The notes below the pieces were generated by a model. It saw nothing but the letters and a program-made list of their open reading frames with translations. It had not been told where the DNA came from and did no database searches. The translations under genes and the position numbers were made by a program. 64,000 nucleotides of DNA from Novosphingobium fuchskuhlense (GTDB lineage Bacteria > Pseudomonadota > Alphaproteobacteria > Sphingomonadales > Sphingomonadaceae). Location: positions 62,001 to 126,000 of the forward strand of contig NZ_KQ954245.1 of NCBI RefSeq assembly GCF_001519075.1. Reading direction: 5' to 3'. This document shows, piece after piece, positions 59,453 through 64,000 of this stretch; within the stretch, counting starts at the first letter, position 1, and each line of letters opens with the position of its first letter.

Positions 59453-60601
59453 ATGGCCATTCGCGCGAAACTGCCGACAATCGATCCGTTCCTGATGTGG
59501 CTGGTGGGCTGCGTCGTGGCGGCGAGCGTGCTGCCTGCGCGCGGGACGGTGCTGGCGGGGTTCGACTGGGCCGCCAATGCCGCGATCGTGCTTCTGTTCT
59601 TCCTCCACGGCGCCAAACTCTCGCGCGAGGCGGTGCTGGCAGGCGTGGGGCACTGGCGGCTGCATCTGATGACGCTGGCGTTCACCTATCTGCTGTTTCC
59701 GGTGCTGGGGCTCGTCGCACAGGCGCTGACGGGGCGGCTGATCGATCCGACACTGGCGATGGGCCTGCTGTTCCTCGCGCTGCTGCCCTCGACGGTGCAG
59801 AGCTCGATCGCCTTTACCGCGATGGCGGGCGGCAATGTGGCGGCGGCGGTGTGCAGCGCCTCGCTTTCCAACCTGATCGGCGTGGTACTGACCCCGCTGC
59901 TGGTGACCGTGTTCATTCATGCGAACGGCGGTGCGGGCGGCGCGATGGACGGACTGGGATCCGCCCAGAAGATCGCGACGCAGCTGCTGTTGCCGTTCGT
60001 GGCGGGGCATCTGCTGCGGCCGCTGATCGGCAAATGGATCGATAGCCACAAGAAGCTGCTGCAGCCGGTGGACCGTTCCTCAGTGCTGCTGGTGGTCTAT
60101 TCGGCGTTCAGCGCGGCGGTGGTGAACGGGGTGTGGCTGCGCGTCGGGCCGTTCGATCTCGCCGTTCTGCTCGCGGCTTCGGCGGCGATGCTGGCGGTGG
60201 TGATTGCGGTGAACGGCGTTGTGGCGCGCGCGGCGGGGCTGGCGCGCGAGGATGCGATTGTCCTCCTGTTCTGCGGTTCGAAGAAGAGCCTTGTTTCGGG
60301 GGTGCCGATGGCGGGCGCGCTGTTTGCGCCGGCGCAAGTGGGCATCGTGATCCTTCCGCTGATGATCTTCCACCAGTTGCAGCTGTTCGTCTGCGCCTGG
60401 CTGGCGGGGCGCTGGCGCCGCGAGGGCGAGGCGCTGGCTGCGGCGTCTGCGCCGCTTCCGCCGCAGGATGAGGCCGCGATGCTGGCGCGCGCCGGGGAGA
60501 TCGGTCTGCCGGTGCCGGAGGAATGCCGCCCCGGGGTGAACGCCAATCTTGCCCTGCTGACGCGTCATGCGCGCATCGCGCTGGGTGAGGAGGGCGCATG
60601 A
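59453..60601 (+). CDS. SBF-like transporter with C-terminal AtzG-like tail
   Basis: 382 residues. Residues about 10-325 are a ten-helix SBF-like (bile acid:sodium symporter-related, PF13593-type) transporter: AIVLLFFLHGAKLSREA, LPSTVQSSIAFTAMAGGN, LFCGSKKSLVSGVPMAG. After the last helix the tail (about 335-382) is soluble: MLARAGEIGLPVPEECRPGV then NANLALLTRHARIALG, which closely resembles the small DUF4089/AtzG protein that partners AtzE amidases. The stop overlaps the AtzE-type gene (ATGA). The fusion ties transporter and amidase partner together. Substrate unknown. Confidence 0.83.
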   Translation: MAIRAKLPTIDPFLMWLVGCVVAASVLPARGTVLAGFDWAANAAIVLLFFLHGAKLSREAVLAGVGHWRLHLMTLAFTYLLFPVLGLVAQALTGRLIDPTLAMGLLFLALLPSTVQSSIAFTAMAGGNVAAAVCSASLSNLIGVVLTPLLVTVFIHANGGAGGAMDGLGSAQKIATQLLLPFVAGHLLRPLIGKWIDSHKKLLQPVDRSSVLLVVYSAFSAAVVNGVWLRVGPFDLAVLLAASAAMLAVVIAVNGVVARAAGLAREDAIVLLFCGSKKSLVSGVPMAGALFAPAQVGIVILPLMIFHQLQLFVCAWLAGRWRREGEALAAASAPLPPQDEAAMLARAGEIGLPVPEECRPGVNANLALLTRHARIALGEEGA

Positions 60602-61932
60602 GGACGGCGAGCGAGATTGCAGCGGCGGTTCGCAGCGGAGAAGTGAGCGCCTGCAGAGTTGTGTCACGCACGCTCGATGCGCTGGCGGCGGATCAGCACG
60701 TGGCGGTAACGCGGGTCCTGGCCGAACGGGCGATGGCCGAGGCCGCCGCAGTCGATGCCAAGCGCGCGCTCGGGGGCGATCCGGGGCCGCTTGCGGGTGT
60801 ACCTTACGCCGTAAAGGACCTGTTCGATGTCGCGGGCCTGCCGACGACGGCAGGCTCTGCCGCGCGCGCCGCGGGGCCTGCCGCGAGCGCCGATGCCGAA
60901 GCGGTGCGGCGGCTGCAAGCGGCGGGCGCGGTGCTCTGCGCCACGCTCAACATGGATGCGTTCGCCTATGGCTTTGCCACGGTAAACGCGGATTACGGCA
61001 CCACGCGCAATCCCCACGGGTCCACGCGGCTGGCCGGCGGCTCCTCCGGCGGATCGGCGGCGGCGGTGGCGGCGGGGCTGGTGCCCTTTGCGCTGGGATC
61101 GGACACCAACGGTTCGGTGCGCATTCCGGCAAGCCTGTGCGGGCTCTATGGTCTGCGGCCGGCGCGGGATGACCTGCCGCTCAGGGGGACCTTTCCCTTT
61201 GCCGAGAGCTTTGACGAGATCGGGCCGTTTGCGGCGAGCCTCGATGATCTGGCGCTGGTCTGGGGCGTGCTGCGCGGCGAAGCGGTGCTGCCGGCCGGCA
61301 CTGCGCCAAGGATCGCGCGGCTCGGCGGCCGGTTTCGCGAGAATGCCGATCCCGCGCAGCTGGCCGCGATCGACGCCATCGCGCCCGATGCGCCGCTGAT
61401 CGAACTGCCCGATGTGGCGCGGGCGCGCAGTGCGGCGTTCGTCATGACCGCTTATGAGGGCGGGCAGCTGCACCGCGACGCTCTGGCCGAAAACCCCATG
61501 GCTTATGACCCGGCGGTGCGCGACCGGCTGATTGCCGGGGCCTTGCTGCCGCAAGCGCTCTATGATGAAGCGCGCGGCTTTCGCGCCGAACACCGGGCCG
61601 CAATCGCCACGCTGATAGCGGATTTCGACGTTCTGCTGGCGCCGTCCGCGCCCTGCGCCGCGCCGCTGATCGAGGATCAGCTGATCCTGATCGACGGCGT
61701 CCCAAGCGAGGCGCGGTCGAACCTTGGCATCCACACCCAGCCGATCACGTTTACCGGCCTGCCGGTGCTGGCGGTGCCCTTGAAGCGGCCGGGGCAATTG
61801 CCCCTGGGGCTGCAATTGATCGGCAAGCCGGGCGGCGAAGGCGCGCTGCTGCGGCTGGCAACAGAACTTGAAGACAGAGGCATTACCGGCGTGACCATGC
61901 CGGAAGGCGCATTTGCGGGGGGCATGACATGA
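60598..61932 (+). CDS. AtzE-family amidase
   Basis: 444-residue amidase-signature hydrolase. The Ser-cisSer-Lys catalytic set is visible: Lys in AGVPYAVKDLFDVAGLPTT, Ser pair in LAGGSSGGSAAAVAAGL, nucleophile in GSDTNGSVRIPASLCGLYG. Members include AtzE (1-carboxybiuret hydrolase), which works with the tiny AtzG subunit. No separate atzG gene is present; the upstream transporter tail may fill that role. Start overlaps its neighbour by four bases. The natural amide might be a ring-opened purine or ureide. Confidence 0.9.
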   Translation: MRTASEIAAAVRSGEVSACRVVSRTLDALAADQHVAVTRVLAERAMAEAAAVDAKRALGGDPGPLAGVPYAVKDLFDVAGLPTTAGSAARAAGPAASADAEAVRRLQAAGAVLCATLNMDAFAYGFATVNADYGTTRNPHGSTRLAGGSSGGSAAAVAAGLVPFALGSDTNGSVRIPASLCGLYGLRPARDDLPLRGTFPFAESFDEIGPFAASLDDLALVWGVLRGEAVLPAGTAPRIARLGGRFRENADPAQLAAIDAIAPDAPLIELPDVARARSAAFVMTAYEGGQLHRDALAENPMAYDPAVRDRLIAGALLPQALYDEARGFRAEHRAAIATLIADFDVLLAPSAPCAAPLIEDQLILIDGVPSEARSNLGIHTQPITFTGLPVLAVPLKRPGQLPLGLQLIGKPGGEGALLRLATELEDRGITGVTMPEGAFAGGMT

Positions 61933-63272
61933 CGGGCGAAACAGCAGATGCGGGGATGCTGGAGACCCGGTTCCACTTGCACGAACGCGGCACCGATGTG
62001 CGCACCGAAGTGCTGGCGGGGTTCACCACGTTCCTGACGATGGCCTATATCGTGCTCGTCAACCCGGCGATCCTGGGGCAGGCGGGGCTGCCGGTGGCAT
62101 CGGTGGCGGCGGCGACCTGCTTTGCCGCCGCCTTTGCCTCGATTCTGATGGGGCTCGTGGCGAACACGCCGCTGGCGCTCGCGCCGGGCATGGGGCTCAA
62201 CGCCTATTTCAGTTTCACGGTGGTGCAGCAGATGGGCGTGCCCTGGCCGGTGGCGCTGGGCTGCGTGTTCCTGTCGGGCGTCGCCTTCCTGATCCTGACC
62301 TTGACGGGGGTGCGGCAGCTGATCGTCTCGGTCATCCCGCAGCATCTGTTTGCGGCGGTCGCGGGCGGCATCGGCCTGTTCATCGGCTTTATCGGGCTCA
62401 AGGATGCCGGGATCGTGGTGGCCAATCCGGCGACCTTTGTGGCGCTGGGCAGCGTGACGCAGCCGGGGCCTGCGCTGGCGCTGTTCGGCCTCGTGATCAT
62501 CGGCACGCTTTCAGTGTGGAATGTGCGCGCGGCCATGCTGATCGGGATCGTGCTGACGACCCTGGCCGGCTGGGTCATGGGGCAGGTCCATGCGCCGACC
62601 GAGCCATACAGCCTCGCCGCGCTGACGGCGACGGCGTTCAAGCTCGACATCCCGGGCGTCTTCGGCCTTTCGGGGAAGGCCGGGCTGGGGCTGCTCGAAA
62701 TCCTGTTCGTGTTCCTCTTCGTCGACCTGTTCGACAATATCGGAACGCTGGTGGCGGTGACCAAGCGTGCCGGACTGATGGACAAGCAGGGCAGGATTCC
62801 GGGCCTCAACCGCATACTGATGACCGATGCCGTGGCGACGATGGTGGGCGCGGTGGCGGGCACCTCCACCGTGACCAGCTATGTCGAAAGCGCTGCGGGC
62901 GTGCAGGCGGGCGGGCGCACGGGGCTGACGGCGGTGGTATGCGGCCTGCTGTTCCTCGCGACCATGTTCGTGGCGCCTTACGCCAGCCTCGTGCCGCTGG
63001 CGGCGACCGCACCGGCGCTCGTGGTGGTGGGCGGGCTGATGCTGCTGCCCTTGACCGAGGTGGACTGGGAGGACCCGATGGCTGCGATCCCGGCGTTCCT
63101 GACAGTGGCGATGATCCCGCTGACGTTCTCGATCGCCAATGGCCTGGCCTTCGGCATCACGGCGCACGCCTTCCTCAAGCTGATCAAGGGCGAGGCGAGC
63201 TTCAAGGACTGGTTTCTCTACACGCTCGCCGCGCTGTTCGTGGCGCGCTTTGCCTGGATGGCTGCGGCATGA
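61929..63272 (+). CDS. NCS2 permease, AzgA/PbuG-type
   Basis: 447 residues, about 12 helices. TRFHLHERGTDVRTEVLAGF is the AzgA-type opening; NTPLALAPGMGLNAYFSFTVV and GTSTVTSYVESAAGVQAGGRTG are the signature blocks of guanine-hypoxanthine permeases (AzgA, PbuG, GhxP group). Coupled by ATGA overlap to the amidase gene before and to the nucleosidase gene after. Confidence 0.92.
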   Translation: MTGETADAGMLETRFHLHERGTDVRTEVLAGFTTFLTMAYIVLVNPAILGQAGLPVASVAAATCFAAAFASILMGLVANTPLALAPGMGLNAYFSFTVVQQMGVPWPVALGCVFLSGVAFLILTLTGVRQLIVSVIPQHLFAAVAGGIGLFIGFIGLKDAGIVVANPATFVALGSVTQPGPALALFGLVIIGTLSVWNVRAAMLIGIVLTTLAGWVMGQVHAPTEPYSLAALTATAFKLDIPGVFGLSGKAGLGLLEILFVFLFVDLFDNIGTLVAVTKRAGLMDKQGRIPGLNRILMTDAVATMVGAVAGTSTVTSYVESAAGVQAGGRTGLTAVVCGLLFLATMFVAPYASLVPLAATAPALVVVGGLMLLPLTEVDWEDPMAAIPAFLTVAMIPLTFSIANGLAFGITAHAFLKLIKGEASFKDWFLYTLAALFVARFAWMAAA

Positions 63273-64000
63273 TGCGCCGTGCTTTCCTGATCTTTGCGGC
63301 ACTCGTGGCGACACCCGCCGCTGCCCAGAAGCTCGACGATACGCCGCGCACGGTGGTGATGACGGCATTCTATCCCGAGTGGCATTCGCTTGTCCCGATG
63401 ATCAAGGATGCCAGGGAGCATACGATCAACGGCAACACCTTTCTGACGGGAACGTTGGAAGGCAAGCCGGTCGTGCTGATGCAGAGCGGCGTCAGCGTGG
63501 TGAATGCGGCGATGAGCACGCAGCTGGTGCTTGACCGGTTCACCGTGAAGCGCATCGTATTTTCAGGCATCGCGGGCGGCGTCGATCCGGCGCTCTCCAT
63601 CGGCGATGTCGTGGTGCCCCAGGACTGGGGCCAGTATCTCGAGGGCTCGTTCGCGCGGATGACGAAGCGCGGGTGGGTCGCGCCGGACAAGGGCGATGCG
63701 CAATCGCCTGCGAACTGGAACTTCCTCTTCCCGCGCGGCACGCTGATCACCACGCCAAGCGCGCCGATGAAGCGGGTCTACCGGATCCCGGTCGATGCCG
63801 ATCTGCTGGCGCTGGCGCAGAAGGTGGTGCCCACCATCACGCTGGAGCGCTGCGTGCCGGCTTCGGAAAAGATGCGCGCAGGATCGGCGCTGTGCCTGCC
63901 GAAGACGCCCAAGGTCATGGTCGGCGGGACGGGCGTGACGGCGGGCATCTATGCCGACAACGCCGCGTTCCGCGTCTACCTCCAGAAGGCGTGGAAGGCC
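63269..64000 (+). CDS. Exported nucleosidase/phosphorylase-like protein (partial at window end)
   Basis: At least 244 codons, cut by the window end. ATGA overlap with the permease. Signal peptide MMRRAFLIFAALVATPAAAQ, then TVVMTAFYPEWHSLVPMI and IVFSGIAGGVDPALSIGDVVV, the glycine-rich loop of PNP_UDP_1 / MTA-SAH nucleosidases. A second Cys pair (RCVPASEKM, LCLPKTPK) may form a disulfide in the periplasm. It would release bases from nucleosides or methylthioadenosine for the AzgA-type permease. Confidence 0.85.
   Translation, partial: MMRRAFLIFAALVATPAAAQKLDDTPRTVVMTAFYPEWHSLVPMIKDAREHTINGNTFLTGTLEGKPVVLMQSGVSVVNAAMSTQLVLDRFTVKRIVFSGIAGGVDPALSIGDVVVPQDWGQYLEGSFARMTKRGWVAPDKGDAQSPANWNFLFPRGTLITTPSAPMKRVYRIPVDADLLALAQKVVPTITLERCVPASEKMRAGSALCLPKTPKVMVGGTGVTAGIYADNAAFRVYLQKAWKA

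Overview
The window is chromosomal DNA of high G+C content, densely coding on both strands. The gene set points to a sphingomonad alphaproteobacterium, most like Novosphingobium. Evidence: TonB-dependent receptors and TonB-like proteins, a LigF-like beta-etherase-type glutathione transferase, the rsmI/yraN/gshB block opposite a PBP-activator lipoprotein, parE, and pyruvate phosphate dikinase. I found no rRNA, tRNA, CRISPR array, transposase or integrase. Species assignment is inference from gene content only.

Region by region. 0-6 kb: glyQ-glyS and ppdK. 6-13.9 kb: a methyltransferase divergent from comF, an unexplained 0.4 kb stretch, hisI, a MerR regulator with an acyl-CoA dehydrogenase, a dienelactone-hydrolase-like enzyme, and an MFS carrier overlapping cysK. 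14-20 kb: a ZnuD-like receptor behind a Zur-like palindrome, a PilZ protein, tyrS, and a TTG-started DOMON-like gene overlapping a NamZ-type (DUF1343) gene. 20-24.7 kb: a TonB-C protein, two overlapping small membrane genes, a 2OG oxygenase, a zinc-ribbon methyltransferase, DUF427 and an enoyl-CoA-hydratase-like protein. 24.9-29.2 kb: a MoxR ATPase and its VWA partner, separated by a glutathione-linked module (two GFA proteins around a LigF-like protein) and an AT-rich gene. 29.4-42.9 kb: mostly core genes (TonB-like protein, chemoreceptor, aldo/keto reductase, DUF4349 lipoprotein, parE, PBP activator, rsmI, yraN, gshB, accC, accB, aroQ, lipoprotein, small holin-like protein).

43-49.4 kb is a translationally coupled redox cluster: DUF1592 haem protein, Tat-exported DUF1552 protein, an exported ankyrin-repeat protein, a cytochrome c-prime-like protein and a cytochrome b561.

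49.4-64 kb looks like a dedicated purine-nucleoside acquisition locus. It carries a purine phosphoribosyltransferase, a LysR regulator, an exported adenosine deaminase, a TonB-dependent receptor, two exported nucleoside-cleaving-type proteins (NUP and a PNP/MTAN-like protein), an 8-oxoguanine/guanine-type deaminase, two different NCS2 permeases, and an SBF-like transporter whose C-terminal tail resembles the small AtzG/DUF4089 amidase partner. That transporter gene overlaps an AtzE-type amidase gene. Two intergenic regions share a gcaaca-N10-ttcattgc motif that may be the LysR operator. Together the genes suggest import of nucleosides across the outer membrane, deamination and base release in the periplasm, uptake of bases through the NCS2 carriers, and salvage or ring-derived amide breakdown in the cytoplasm.
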